Below, piece by piece: positions 24,227-36,894 of a DNA stretch of 64,000 nt; position 1 is the first letter of the stretch; the number at the start of each line of letters is the position of its first letter. The translations under genes and the position numbers were made by a program. The notes under the pieces are model-generated. The model was not told the origin of the DNA. It was given only the letters and a program-made list of their open reading frames with translations, and ran no database searches. Source of the DNA: Linnemannia elongata (Eukaryota > Mortierellomycota > Mortierellomycetes > Mortierellales > Mortierellaceae); assembly GCA_036320915.1 (NCBI GenBank), contig JAXBDG010000001.1:2170001-2234000 (forward strand), written 5' to 3'.

Positions 24227-25599
24227 ATGGCCTCAATTCTTACGACCCGCTTCGGAACAGCTCTCAGGCAGAGGACGATTTACTATGGAGCAAAGCAGAC
24301 AGAATCAATGACAAGGTTTGCTCGGACCCCAGTCAGCAGTAGCAGCAACAGTAACCTGATCAGTTCCGCAGTCCGCCCAAACTGGGAGGCAGCAGGTTTT
24401 TCAACAGCCTCAGGTACATTAGTGGTTTGGCTTCGAATTGTACCCCAAATTAAAGAAGGGAGATGCACAGGATGAGAGAACAGAACAAGTATACGCAGCC
24501 GCGGCAACAACCACCACAACTACAACACAAAGACTAGCTTTGAACGATGTGAGGCATCGTTCTACTCTGGAACAAATCTCAGAAAACAACACCACCAGGA
24601 ATGGTTCGACTTTTTTCACATATAGAAACACTATACACTTCCTTCTTTGCTTCTGTCCTTTGGAACATTTGTTCCTTTGTACCTTTTGAGTGCATAGTTG
24701 ATTTGGCGAAACAAATTACTCACCTCTTAAGTCCCAGGAACTGTCAACTCTCTTCGGACTCAGGAACCTAGGAGCAGATTGATAATCTACTTTCAGACTC
24801 TTTTGGTTATGCAAGCTTCTGACGGACTCTAACTCTTGCAGCAAACACCACAAGGCAGTATTTAACACCTGCTCTCTTTCGTTCTCCCTGAATACTTGAT
24901 TTTTCATCTATATAGGTATTCAGTTTGCTAAGCGTGGACGTCCGGGGCCAGGCGAAGGATTCGCAGTCAACTTCATTATGCAGGATGGCGAGGAGATTTC
25001 GGTACAAGCACACGAAGGCGAGAGTCTACTGGATGTTGCATGGGCGAACGACATTGACATTGAAGGTAGATAATCTAGCTTCCTTTTCGGCACTTTTGAC
25101 ATTTCTGTATCTGCGCAGCGGAGTGTTTTTCTAACATCCCTTTTGTCGTCTGGGCTCTCATCCCGTAATGCTTCATTAGGTGCATGCGAAGCTTCACTAG
25201 CATGCTCGACCTGCCACTTGATTCTGGACCCTGATTCATACTCCAAGCTGGAAGAGCCCACAGATGAAGAAAACGACATGCTGGATCTTGCTTTTGGTCT
25301 GACTGATACGTAAGAATACCACCAACGTCAATGACCTTGCGGAGTATTCATCTTGACGAAAATCTAAACCAACTCGTTTGTGAACCCATGTTAGATCCCG
25401 CCTTGGTTGTCAAGTGCTGATGAACAAGGAGCTGGATGGAATCGTCGCAAAGCTCCCCTCGATGACTAGGAATGCGTAAGTTCTGAACATTTGTCTCGTT
25501 GCCACCATTTCTGCATATAAGTAATATGAATGACGAGCTGACTGGGCGTTTTCCTTCTGAGGAGGGTGTTTTTTTTTTTTTTTTTACAGATCCGCTTGA
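24227..25599 (+). CDS. YAH1: Mitochondrial [2Fe-2S] ferredoxin (adrenodoxin/Yah1 family)
   Basis: Exons 24227-24413, 24916-25065, 25180-25309, 25395-25475 and 25590-25599 give 185 residues. The protein carries electrons for Fe-S cluster assembly and related matrix reactions. An Arg/Ser-rich presequence of ~60 residues precedes the fold. The cluster ligands are Cys115, Cys121 and Cys124 in [12 protein letters not shown], plus Cys161 in [14 protein letters not shown], and the family C-terminal motif LPSMTRN is present. The end is a choice: reading straight on gives TAA at 25477-25479, but that stop sits inside a perfect donor (GTAAGT at 25476), and splicing to the T-rich acceptor at 25589 gives a near-identical end (ASA then TGA). 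Function is not affected either way. Confidence 0.93.
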
Positions 25600-25676
25600 T
25601 CCCACATTGCAATATAGATGCATAGATACACAATGAATACAATAGAAATTAGAAATCGACATCATGTTTTAATCGG

Positions 25677-27386
25677 CTACCGATCGCTAACAGCATACTC
25701 GATGGCCCCCATGGCACCTCCTAAAACAATGGTGACTGGAGCCGGGAATTTCAGGAACCCTGCCGTAATAAAGGCGACACCAGCAATGACGACATGATAC
25801 CCGTCACTGCCACCCAACGGGACCACCTGCTCAAACAACATCCACACTGCTGAAAAGATCAATCCCAGTGCACACGCGTTTACACCTCGAAACACTCTCT
25901 TGACCGCCGGGCGCTCTCGCAACAGCTGCCAGAATGGAATGATGACGCTCTTGAGGACCAGGCCTGGACAGAAGATGGCAATGTAGCTCACAATGGCGCC
26001 AGCGAGACCATTATTGCCAATGTTGATCATGGCGATTGCTCCGAGATAGCACGCAAAGTTGAAGTTGGGACCGGGAAGAGACTGAACAAGTGAAAGGCCG
26101 ATGAGGAATTGCTGGCTAGTCATCCAGCCGGAATCGACGACATAGGTCTTGAGGAGTGGGATGATGACAGGTCCTCTACCAAAGATGATGGAACCTACAA
26201 AGTAAAAGGTTGAGGCGAGGTCCCCATAGCCAGGTGCGGTTCCGGAGATGAGTCGAGCTCGGACAAGGATGGATACGACCAAAAAACTGATAAAGAAGGC
26301 CAGCAGTGTTAGGCTCAGCTTCCTGGAGTATGAAAATAGTTTGCGCGACGTGTCCCCCTGTGTATAGCAGTGGCGGTAACACGAAAAGTGTGAGAAACTA
26401 ATGACAAACTATGCACGTCAATAAATGTGTCAATGTAGCAATAAAAAGGTTTTCACTTACATGATCATCGTACTCGCCAATGATCACGTCTGGAATCTCC
26501 TCCTTAACACTTTGCACAGGCCTCGAAGAAAGGGGCTCGGCACTGTCGTCCTTTTCAACATGTTTTTCCTTGTCGTCGCTTAATTCGGCCTCCTGAGCAG
26601 CGGCACGCCCATTTTCCAGATCGTCCTTCAAAGAAGTTGCCTTGGCCTCTCTTTGACGTAGTCGCTTCTTTTCATCTCTTTGGTTCAGGAGCGGCGATAA
26701 AAAGGTGTCAAAGACAAAGCTGATCAAGCCTCCGGATATCATCACCACTGGCAATACCCAAGCCGAAGTATATAGGACCGAGACACTAGCAGCACACATG
26801 GCTAAAACCCTTGTCAGATTGTCGGTGGCGAGGTTCCTTTACATCCTGTGTGCTGCCAGGGCCACTAGACCGATTGCTGCCGCTGCCAGACCTTGCTCCA
26901 AACGAATCGCCCAGATCGGCTGGTCGCCCTTGATATCGCCAATGAGCAGCCCTGCCACAGTGCACACAACCGCCCCCGGAAAACTAGGAATATAAAGTTC
27001 AGTCGATCGAGCCACGTTAAAACATCAGGAAACCGACAAACGGAGGCAAAAAAAAATACCCCCCTAATGTCTACGTATAATATACCTCCAGAGGATAAAG
27101 CCAAAGATGGCGCAGACGAATCCGGAGCGGAGAAGTGTGAGACTGTAGGCCAACAGTGCCGCAGCGGGACCCGGTAACGACTGAGAGATGGCAAAGAGTT
27201 CTGCAAACTGTTCCTGCAAACCCATCCACGCTTGACGACGATTTCGTCGTTAAGCATGTTGGTGTGGACCATAGGACCTCCAAAGCTGGTGTATCCAAAC
27301 TTAAAAAATGTAAAGAAGGTCTCTCGGATCCTGTCTTTAAGTGGTGGAAGGTTGTATGGGTTGTTCCTCTGACTTGAGCGACTCAT
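25677..27386 (-). CDS. Chromate ion transporter (CHR/ChrA family), apparent 1-nt frameshift in exon 1
   Basis: Exons, complement of 25677-26408, 26461-26785, 26843-26983 and 27086-27386. Two CHR halves are visible, each with the family hallmarks: FKFGYTSFGGPMVH near the N-terminus, AISQSLPGPAAALLAYS, SFPGAVVCTVAGLLIGD, and in the second half FGRGPVIIPLL and LVQSLPGPNFNFACYLGA. A hydrophilic charged linker of about 85 residues joins them. CHR proteins are multi-pass plasma-membrane carriers linked to chromate/sulfate transport. In exon 1 the frame carrying KRGWV and the frame carrying EQFAELFAIS differ by one base at about 27217-27224 (a GGGTTT run on the sense strand). Exon 1 is 301 nt where 302 would fit both flanking phases. 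Either the gene is broken or one base is missing from the sequence. Confidence 0.85.
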
Positions 27387-28125
27387 TATGGATGCAAATG
27401 GGTATGAAAAATGGGATATATGCTGCTATTGGGTATGTTATGTAAGGTGTGGTAAAACTATTTTGGTCGAGTGTAAAGCGAGAAGTAGCACTGACAGGAA
27501 AACAAAAACACAAAATATAAAACAGAGGAGAGGAATTCACGGCTTTATAAGTCTTTGTCTGCAACACCGATACCAGGGAATATTTGGTTTGATGCCAAAA
27601 AACGCCATCGAGAGCCTGCACCACGTTTTGTTATTGTTTTTACATACTTGTTAGCTAAGACTGGGAGCCGTAGTTGTGGTTTTTTCCTCCATCGACCTTG
27701 CAAGACCAATACCAGAAATGCACAAAAAGGAAACGATTTCCCTCCGTTGGTCAAACAAAACAAATGTTTAGAGCGAGCATTCGTGCCATATGCATGTGGA
27801 TAAGGGTAGCAGCAGCGGAGAATAAATTAGCCTGATGGTATCAGCATTTTATTGGATTATTGCATGAGACTGAAAGAGAGTGAGAGAGGGATGTGGTGGA
27901 AGAGCAAGGGCTGTTAAGAAGGCGCCAATGGTTAAAGATTAATTGTGGCAATCAGAGAGCCAATGAAGAGAGGCAAAGGGGATGGGGAAGAGGAACGCAT
28001 AAAGGTAAGTTATACACGACAGAAAGAGCGAGACAAGGTGCTTTGTAAAAGACAATCAAACGCAGGTTGGTTTGGCGCAACCATGTTAGAATGGGCCCGA
28101 TCCTGAGCTTATCAGCAACGCGGAA
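27387..28125. other. Intergenic region up to right repeat arm
   Basis: Upstream flank of the chromate-transporter gene. No coding signal or RNA gene recognised. Confidence 0.6.
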
Positions 28126-29903
28126 GGTTCATTTTACTGCGGGATCAACACACCCAGGTCGATGGTGCCTATTGATTCTGTGCTACGAGTCTCAATATTC
28201 GATGTGTCTTTGTCTAACTGATCTAATGCCCATTTACTTTTCTCAAGCTCTTTCTCTTTGCCTTCTTCCTCAATCCGCGTTGTGTTACCTTCGAGACGCG
28301 AGTCTTTGTTGAGATGGACAACAGTAGGGAACGGGATCTAAGACGGTGAGCCGTGAAAGGACACTAGTTATCGTGTCGCCTCTTTACACCTTATCCTGTC
28401 ACTGGTGCATGAGCAATGTGAAAACTGCCGCTTTTGAGAAAGAAGAAAATGAAGAAGATAAAGAGTGAGGCGAAAAGTCAATTGACCTTCCTCCCGATCG
28501 CAAACATGACTATTGTTTGCTGATTAGGCAGCCTGACATATCCCTTCCTCCTTTTTTCCTTCGTCTCTCCCTCTTTTTCAATCCCTCTCGTTCTTTCAAC
28601 AGCCTCTGAGCCTCTCACCACAACTCATGCCCAAACATTCAGGTTGACAACCTTACACGTTCCTTTTATTTTGTTCTCAGCAGAAAAAAAATGTTCCTCC
28701 AACTGACAGAGTGTGTCCTCTCGAACAAAAGCCGCGATCCCCTTGTGGGCAAACAATTCGCAAACGCATGTATACCAGAGGTTCTTCCCAACCCTCTCCT
28801 TGGCTCTTTTTTCTTTCACTCTCAACGCTCACCCCACAGACGATCCCTAACCCTTTCTTTGCTCACTCCCTGTACTTCTCTTTCTTCTCACATCAACTCT
28901 TATATAGTGCCTTTGTCCACCCTCCTCTGACTCTGCTCCACACCCCTCCCTTTACAGCTATACCAACCGCAGCCTCATATGTTCATAGCGCCTCTCGCGC
29001 CGATCCATCAAAAAATAAGAATGTTCACTTTCAACCACAACTAACAATCATAACCGAAACGACGTGCTACCCTTCCTTCCCTTGTCCCTCTTCCTTGGCC
29101 TTGATCTACTTCCCTGACCTTAATCCACTCTCCATGGTCACCTCAACCCCCCATCTTTATCCCCTCCGTATCAATCCACACCTCTGCTGTTTTGTTGTGC
29201 TTCTCACCTCGTTTGACGTGAATCCACTTGGATTCTTCATGAACACCACCATTAATCAGTTGATAAGTACTGATCAATATTTATATGTTTGCCTAACTTC
29301 CTAGCCGTTGATCAGTTGATATGAAACGATCAAACTTAACTGCTGTCCATCGTCTCTTTTGATCTTTGAATACTGCCAACGACAGTGATCAATTGCTGAC
29401 GAGACCGTCATTATCAACTGCCCTGTGAAAAAACAATATATGGGAGTGAGGCACGAGGAAAAAAAATAAATAAATCAAATTCACTCCTTATCCCATGTTA
29501 CTTTTTTCCTCTTTCTTCCACTGACTTCCTCTCTGCACCCCTCGGCACTCTCCTATTTCTCACATTCCTCTCCCTCTGCCTCCTTCTCCTCCTCCTCCTC
29601 CTCCTGTGATCAATTGACACGAAAATAACCCTTTACTTGCCCAAAACAAAAAGAAAAAAAAATAATCCATTAGCCCTCACTCCCTTCTCACTCCTAGCCT
29701 CCAATTGACGACCCCGTCCCACCTCGCCACCACGCTCCAGGGCGTGGGTAATAGCACCAACGCTCCTCCATCGAGGTTCCATGACTCTCTGGCCACATAC
29801 CGGACTTTTAATAGGCCAAAAATGTAGAATTCTTGCCAAGATGTTCCCAGTCTTGCAGGAACCATGGTGGGTAGTGTTAAAAAAAGAAATGGCAAAAGAA
29901 AGT

Positions 29904-29975
29904 GGGCTCAACCGGGAATTGAACCCGGGACCTCTCGCACCCAAAGCGAGAATCATACGACTAGACTATTGAGCC
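29904..29975 (-). tRNA. tRNA-Pro(TGG), second copy
   Basis: Exact reverse-complement duplicate of the left-arm tRNA: same stems, loop TTTGGGT with anticodon TGG, and discriminator C. Confidence 0.95.
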
Positions 29976-30220
29976 GACTGGTTGTTGTAAGGTTTTTCGA
30001 ATGACACAATATGAATGCATAGGCTGTCATTTCGATATACACCATTTCGACTAGTCACGTGGTGCGCCACCAAAATGCCTCGCGGCCAAGGAGGTCGTGT
30101 AGGCTTGAAAAAAGAACCCCCCCCCCACCCCCCACAGCGATACGGGCTTGTCCTTGCTTGCTCATTGCTACTTGAGTTGTTCCCAGGTTATTAGAGGGTG
30201 GTGGAAAGATTTTGTTGCGA

Positions 30221-30222
<2 letters not shown>

Positions 30223-30292
<70 letters not shown>
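30223..30292 (-). repeat. (GA)35 microsatellite (CT on minus strand)
   Basis: Mirror of the left-arm CT array with identical repeat number. Confidence 0.95.
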
Positions 30293-30299
<7 letters not shown>

Positions 30300-31110
30300 A
30301 GTGAGAATTGCAATGAGAAAATTGAGTTATATGTGTCCTTTGTTTTGTCTTTGGCCGTTCTCTTTGTTGTTATCGAGGGAAACAAGGTCATGTACCACTG
30401 CTTGCACGCTGACGCCTACAATAAAGAGCATACGAAGATATGAGGAGAAGAGAACAAGAGGGAGAAAGTATAGAGAGTTGGAGTGAGAAATGAGAAGGAA
30501 AAGGTTTGTGCCTGTCTTTGTATACACGGAGGAATGAATGCAATGAAGGGGACAATGTGTACCTTGATTTGATACTGTTAAAGGTCATTGGCATGCGTAT
30601 CCCTCTTTCTTTCTTTCTCCCAGATTTATTTCTACCTGGCCGTCCCTTCGTTTTTGATGGCTGATATCCATGTTGTATGTGTGAGAGAGGGGCAGAAGGG
30701 GAAAAAGAAGTGAGCTAAGGAACGAATGCACCAGGGAATAAACGAGCACTTTTTGATGTTTGGGTTGCTACCTTTACTTCTTTGTCCTGGAGGCTGTGGT
30801 AGTTATGCGTATAGTGTATTATTTTCTCGGTGTATTTACGAACTCTAACGCGTGGCGCTGGTGAAAATGCGCGCGAGAAAGGAGGTAGAGGTGAAGGAAA
30901 GAGAAGAAGGAGTGGGCAAGAAAAGAAAGGGAGCAGGGAGCTGATTCCGAATCGCTGGCGCCTGAATTTGGACCTTTTCGTTTCCTTCACAGACGCGTTA
31001 AACGGTATCCACAAGTGCCTACATCGACCTTTGGCAAGGATATGTATTGAAAAAGCAGATGCGCGCTGATCAGGCGTTGACTTTTGACTAAAAGTGTTGG
31101 TGGCGTACGC

Positions 31111-32097
31111 GCAATATTGGCTGGAAGGAAAAAATGAGAGCTATGGCAGAGATGAGAAAAAAATGCGAAATGAAGAGGTTAGATAAGGCAAAGCAGAGGG
31201 GGGAACAGGGTCACCAAGAAATTTAAGGAAGGAATCATGGAGGACGGTGAAGAAGACATGTGGTAAGACTTTCAGGATTCCACAAAAGTCGACTCTTCTT
31301 GTGATGAATCCTAATTGTTGCTTCCTGTGATGGCTCCCACTTAATACTCTAATTAGTGCTAGGTCCAAAAGGCACATGGCCGAAAGGTGCGTATTCGGGA
31401 TCACTGTTGTTGGGGCATGCCATATATTATAATAGTTGCGCGGCTTAACCCTCCAGATCTCAGAGTTTTCGAAAGATCCGTCCAGAGTTCGTGTGAGCTT
31501 GCAGAAGAGGATCAGTCACGGCTTTTCGACAATGAAAAAAAAAAAGTAATGAATCGCGTCAATCGCCGGGTGGATTTCGGTTGGGCACGGTTTTATAGTG
31601 TTTTCCGTATACTCACTCGTACTTCCAAGGGAATAGCGCAGACATGAAAGAAGATACTAGAGGCTTCCATTCTCCCCTTTTTATGTTTTGCGGTGATAAA
31701 GGATGATGGCATTACATAACATTTGCATGGCATTTGGTTGTGGTTGTGAACGTGAAGGAATTTGACTTTAAAGGACAAACGTAATAGTTTTGAACAGGTA
31801 CACCACTTTACCCAGTTCATCAGCGAGGGAGACCCCAGATCAGTCAGGCAGGCTCTGAACGCTCCTTGAAGTTCCCTGAGCTGTATATCCTGGGAACCTT
31901 GAAGATTATGGTCGGAGTGATGAAGACATGTATGATTTTCGGCGAAGTGAGTAGACTTTAGTCCGTTGGGTGCCAGTCACATTACTACCTTTTGGCGGCA
32001 AAACACAAAGCGCGCGTTTGTCAGTCGAGGTTGACTCTTCTCCATTTCCACTCTCCCCTCTCTCCTCTACCTTCACTTCTCACAATCGAATTTAACC
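31111..32097. other. Intergenic region, UBR7-like promoter side
   Basis: Unique sequence outside the right arm. The last ~70 bases before the UBR7-like start are CT-rich, as at other starts in this window. No other gene seen. Confidence 0.6.
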
Positions 32098-34080
32098 ATG
32101 GCCGAGCAGGAGACCATCACTGTCTCAGAGTACATCGCCGAGCAGGAGCGTCTCGAGCAGGTACACCTACCTGATCACTCATTCGGTTCTTTGAAACCCT
32201 TCTCCTTTTGTAGCCTTCTCCATTCACAATAACTCACACGCTTGCTAATATTTCGTGAACTCTATCTTTAGGAGGCGCGCGAGTTATTCCCCAAGAAGTT
32301 TGACATGGTAAAGCAAGCCAGCCTAACAGAAGCAATCAAGACATCTAATTGCAGACATCACTCCTAAACGTTCGTCTTCTGGTATGCAGGACCAGAATCA
32401 ACACCCTTTGTCCTGACTCAATTCATTCTCTTTTTTCATTCTCAACGTCGTTATTTTTGCATAGTGCTCAAACAGTGCAGGATACGTTCGACAGACTGTC
32501 TACTCTTGCCTGACCTGCAATCCCAATCCATCCGAGGAAGCAGGGTTCTGCTACTCTTGTAGTATCTCCTGCCACGGCGACCACAACCTTGTCGAACTCT
32601 TCACCAAGCGGGCGTTTCGATGTGACTGCGGCACGAAGAAGTTCAAGAACGTCAAGTGTACGCTCGACACCAAGCCCGCTGGAGCTGTCAACGAGTTGAA
32701 TCAGTACAACCACAACTTTCTTGGACGTTTTTGTTGGTAGGTGGGCAGGGCTCTTTTGTTTTTGTTCTTGGTTTGTTATGATTGCGTTATATAGCTCGGG
32801 CATTTTGCCTACGTGAGCCAGATAGGAGATACTGAGTACATGTCTGGACAAGTTCGCTAACTGATGCCTTTTGCCTGTATGATTGTATAGGTGCGATGTC
32901 CAGTACGACCCACACAAAGAGGAGAACACAATGCTGCAGTGCGTCATTTGCGAGGACTGGTTCCATGACAACTGCATCGGCATTGTAAGTGTACACAGAA
33001 AGGCTTATACCGTTACAGGGATGTCAAAGCGAAGGCCAGAAACTGAAATCTGTGCTGACATCGACATTGACCTTTCTTTTGTCGACCAACTAGACCCCAC
33101 ATGGAGACGACTTTGACGACTTCATTTGCAGGACATGTACGAGGGACCACCCGTTCATCAAAAGATATGTACACCACCCCTCGTTCATGATCGGCCTCTC
33201 CGAGAAAGGCGGCGGACCAAAATCGGTCGTCATGGTAGACAGTTCCAAGGCGCCTGGGAACACCAAGGTTACCTTGATCAAGGAAGGTGTCAAGACTGAA
33301 TCGTCTAATTCACTGGTGGATGTTGTTTCCACAGAGGAGGACAAGACAACCGTTACGATGACCACCGCGACCACATCCACATCTGTCACCGATTCTACTA
33401 TGATCACAAAGAGCGGCACTACGACGGTTGTTACAACCACGGATTCAGTTGCGGAGAGTCAGGAAGAGAAGCTTGCACAAGGGAAGCGCTCGCTTGAGTC
33501 AACCACAAACAGGAACAGCGATGAAACAGAGGACTCGAACAAGCGAATTAAACTAGATGCCGAGACCAAGTCTGGCAGTGCCATTTGCAAGCTGGACCAA
33601 CAACCCACAGACCCCTACCCGGACCAGGAAGTAAACCTCTTTGCGACCGATGGCTGGCGCGACCTACTCTGCCAATGCACTTCTTGCATGACTATGTATA
33701 CAGAGGAAGGCGTCGCGTCGTTTATCTTGGGAGAGGAGGCTGTCTATGAGGCTGAGGATGATGACGAGGCCGAGTCGTCAACGCTCGAGAGTGGCATGAA
33801 GAAGCTGGGAGAGATGGATCGTGTCCAAATGATGGACGGAATGATAGCCTATAACCGGATGCGAGACGAGGTCCGAGCTTTCCTTGAGCCCTACTCCCAG
33901 CAGGGCAAGGTCGTTACAGAGAGCGACATCCATGCCTTCTTTGCAGTAAGTGAGCCTACGTCCTTTGGGGATCGGTTGTTGTCGCGTTGTTGTGTTACTG
34001 GGTCGATACTGAAAGGTCTTTTCTTGTTCTTTGAATGTCATTTGTAGGCAAAGATGGAACAACGGAAAAACAACTTTTGA
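32098..34080 (+). CDS. UBR7: UBR7-like protein (UBR box plus PHD finger), putative E3 ubiquitin ligase
   Basis: Exons 32098-32160, 32272-32307, 32465-32736, 32891-32984, 33094-33945 and 34048-34080 give 449 residues. The UBR-type zinc box runs from about residue 34: CSNSAGYVRQTVYSCLTC, then CYSCSISCHGDHNLVEL and FRCDCGTKKF. A PHD-type finger follows (CVICEDWFHDNCIG, then FICRTC). This order matches animal UBR7 and fission yeast Mlo2. The middle is Thr/Val-rich and low in complexity. A second conserved segment near the C-terminus (GWRDLLCQCTSCMTMYTEEGV) is also found in UBR7 proteins. Two exons are very short (36 and 33 nt). UBR7 is linked to ubiquitination of chromatin; that activity is inferred from the family. 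Its 3' end faces the PET117 gene, 199 bp away. Confidence 0.93.
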
Positions 34081-34279
34081 GGCGGGCGAGCGTACATAGG
34101 ACGATCCACACCGGGCCCCTCCTTACGTCGTCGATCCCAAATGCTTAACGCGTTGAATATATAAAAACACCCTTGTAAAAACTAACAATGCCCAAGCACG
34201 TTCGCCCTTGACCCCATTTCAGATTGTTGTTAACACTATGCATCCGTTTATGATTGTTAAAAAGAGGAAGTGGAGTAAC

Positions 34280-34682
34280 TTATTCTTGTTTCCGCACGGT
34301 CTGTTCCTCCAACATCTTGCGCTGCAGCTCCTGCTGGACGGCGAGCTCAAGCACGTTATCGTCCTGTCTCTTCTTCTTTGCCACACGTTCCTCGTCCTTG
34401 ATGATCCCCAAGCGCATCGTCTATTATGTCGAAGAGTGGCGAATTGGGTGTTAACATAAGAACTCATTACGAGAGAAACAAATTTCAGTGGCACGTCTGA
34501 CAGTTGCAGAAGAAGGTAAGGGAAGGAGAGAAAGTAAGAAAGGGTCAGAGGGGAGTTGTTTTTCGTAAGGTTGTGGCGGGACGCACCTCTTTCTCGGACA
34601 TTTGCTGATAGTGGACTCCGTAGACAGTGGCGACGGTGAGGAGGGTGGTGATACCCAGGGTCATTTTAGCCTTTGTCGACAT
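34280..34682 (-). CDS. PET117: Cytochrome c oxidase assembly factor PET117
   Basis: Two exons, complement of 34280-34420 and 34587-34682, encode 78 residues. The protein starts with a short basic stretch and one membrane-like segment (MTLGITTLLTVATVYGVHY), then the family patterns GIIKDEERVAKKK and a Gln/Glu-rich helix. Size, the VYGVHY motif and the IKDEERV motif match PET117, a small mitochondrial inner-membrane-associated factor required for complex IV assembly. Intron 34421-34586 sits just after EKE. Confidence 0.9.
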
Positions 34683-34874
34683 GGTTGTTGAAAGTGTGTT
34701 TTTGTGAATGAGAGAGGGAGGTGAATGGAAAAAAAAAAAAAAAATGTGAAAGAAATGCAACAGTGATCAAGCTTCCCGTTCATTTTTATTTGTGCGGGGC
34801 GTCGGGACTCAAACTAACTCTGAGTGACTGCTCTGTTCCTGAACCTGAACAAAGAAAAAAAAATCGATCCCATG

Positions 34875-36894
34875 TTATTGCGCCCGCTGCCGTTCGTGTG
34901 AAGGGCTATACTTCGTGAAAGTGCTCTTCTCAACGGTGAGAGGGAAAGACTTCCCAATTAGGTAGATCTTGTTCTTGGCCTGGGACTCAACGGTTTCAAT
35001 CTCGTGGTGGTGCAATTGGTGCAGAAAGATAGTTCCCGTCATAAAGGCGTCGTAGTAAGCCGAGTGGAACTTTTCGCCTGGCCGGACCGCATTCTCGGCC
35101 TCCTTGGTAACAGGAGTGCTCGCTGATGTAGCTGCTGATACTGATGGTTCTACCGTTGGTTGGTGAAGCACTGCCGTTGGTTGTGGTTGTGATGAGCTAG
35201 CGGTGGCTTCTGTTACTGCCGGGGTGATAGGAGCCGCGGTTGAAGTTGTAGAGCTTGTAGCGTTGTTGGCGAGTTGGTCAGCCTCAGTAGCAACAGTTGC
35301 CTCTGCCAACGACAACAATCCTGCGCCCTCCGAGGATTCGACGGTCGTTCCCGGGGCTCCTTCTGTTTCTGGCTGCGATAGGGTCTGCGCTTCAACAGTC
35401 GATGGCTCATGCCTGTGTTTCCGTCTCTTTTTGGAATCCCGCTCCTTTTCCTCTGCATCCAGAATCAAGTCCAGATCGTGTGATTTCCCGCACCGCATCT
35501 TTTTCTTGCACACCCCATGGAACTATGCACACGCAACGAGAACAGTTATAAAAAATGTCATTTAGTTAGCTGTCCGCCAAATTCTGACCATCCTTGGACG
35601 CACTTGTCAAAGAGAAACTCAGATCTGTCAAAAAGTTTGAAACACTTACAGCATAGTCTTCGCAGTATGGCACTTGTGGTCCAGACTTGACAGGTTCCGG
35701 TGCAGTGGTATCTGGCAATGGTGGCAAGGGGAGTCTGGGCTGAATGTCAAAGGTCGAATAGAGCTGTGCAGGCATATCCTCATTCCGCATCCGCGTATCC
35801 TCTCTATCGTATTTTCGGAACAAGTACGCCAGAAAACTTGACCGCTCCCTCGTCATGTAATCTGAAATGTATTTCGTGTCGAAGAGCCCTCCTGGGAACA
35901 TGTCTGACAAGTCGGCAAGAAAGGTTGACAACTTGGGTGGCAGATCCGCGTAAAAACTATACAAGTTGCAATACATATGGATCGTTAGTCGATACGAGCC
36001 CTTAAGGTGCTCTTCAGTATATAGGCATGTGACGTCCAAGAATAGGTTACCTGTGGTAGAGAAAGATGAGATCCAGGAAGCCATTGTGAACCACGACGGG
36101 GACCTGTCTCGTCATGATTCGCTTGAAGATCGATCGCATAATGCCGTTAGAGTTGCCTCTACCTCCTTCATTCGCCTATGTGTTAGCACAGTGTGCAGAT
36201 AAAGTAATGTTACTACTCGAGTTAGAACACCAATCAGTTGCAGCGATTGACCAATAATGTATTTTTGTCCGCATACCAAACGGTCGCCTCCAGTATAAGG
36301 AATGCCTTCCATGATCCATTGGTTCAGGTCCAGTCCATTCTCGGCGAGAAAGAGCATGCTATTCGGGCTGACCATGTAGTCTCTCTATATGAGTGTTGCG
36401 TGAAAAGAAGTTAAGGGTTGGGGAAGTATATAAAGAAGATGACCAGCGCGAACACGAAAGCAAACAAGGCATCCTATGCTTACTTCGACGAGCATGGAAA
36501 AGTTAAAGTTGTGGACCTTGTAGGCCTGCTCGAACCCATTGCTTCGCCTCCTCTTGCCCTTGCCCTGTAGTTGTTGTCCAGCATCATCCATATTCGCATC
36601 ATTATCACCGGCCTTGTCCTGAATAGACTCTGAGGAAGGTTCGATCTTGATGAACAGAGAAAGACCAAAGGCTACGAGAGCATGACCTTTGGCGAGCGCA
36701 CAAAGGTGCTGATACCGCTCTTGAATATCCTTTGCTCGAGTGATCTGCGAAGATGAGCCCAGTCCTGTGAATTCGGCATCGAGGGCGATGAATGCGGCCT
36801 CCTTGAGCAAGTGGACAATCATGGGTTGCATCTGCGCCAGGTTGTGTTTTGTGACCTGGTTGTAGGTCGGCAACGGTCCTGGAACGGTATGCAT
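34875..36894 (-). CDS. TOE1: TOE1-like CAF1-family 3' exoribonuclease with CCCH zinc finger
   Basis: Exons, complement of 34875-35522, 35650-35956, 36051-36175, 36277-36384 and 36484-36894, give 532 residues. TOE1 is a nuclear DEDD deadenylase that trims 3' tails of snRNAs and other small RNAs. Catalytic residues are seen at Asp39 and Glu41 (FIALDAEFTGL), Asp208 (VVHNGFLDLIFLY), and His470 with Asp475 (FHSAYYDAFMTG). A CCCH finger (YCEDYA...VCKKKMRCGKSH) lies between the third and last catalytic blocks, followed by a basic KKRRKHRH stretch that may be a nuclear signal and ~100 low-complexity residues. The end has NKIYLIGKSFPLTVEKS, also typical of TOE1. The finger is split by an intron right after EDYA. 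All active-site residues are present. Confidence 0.93.

Larger units (their letters stand above)
28126..31110 (-). repeat. Right arm of 3-kb inverted duplication
   Basis: Reverse complement of 5181-8165 (paired coordinates sum to 36291). It carries the second tRNA-Pro(TGG) gene, the GA form of the 70-bp microsatellite and the TGATCA cluster. Beyond 28126 on the inner side, weak similarity resumes (a GGATCGGGCCC-like stretch against GATCGGACCCC at ~8182), so the original repeat probably reached further and its edge has decayed. Confidence 0.95.
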
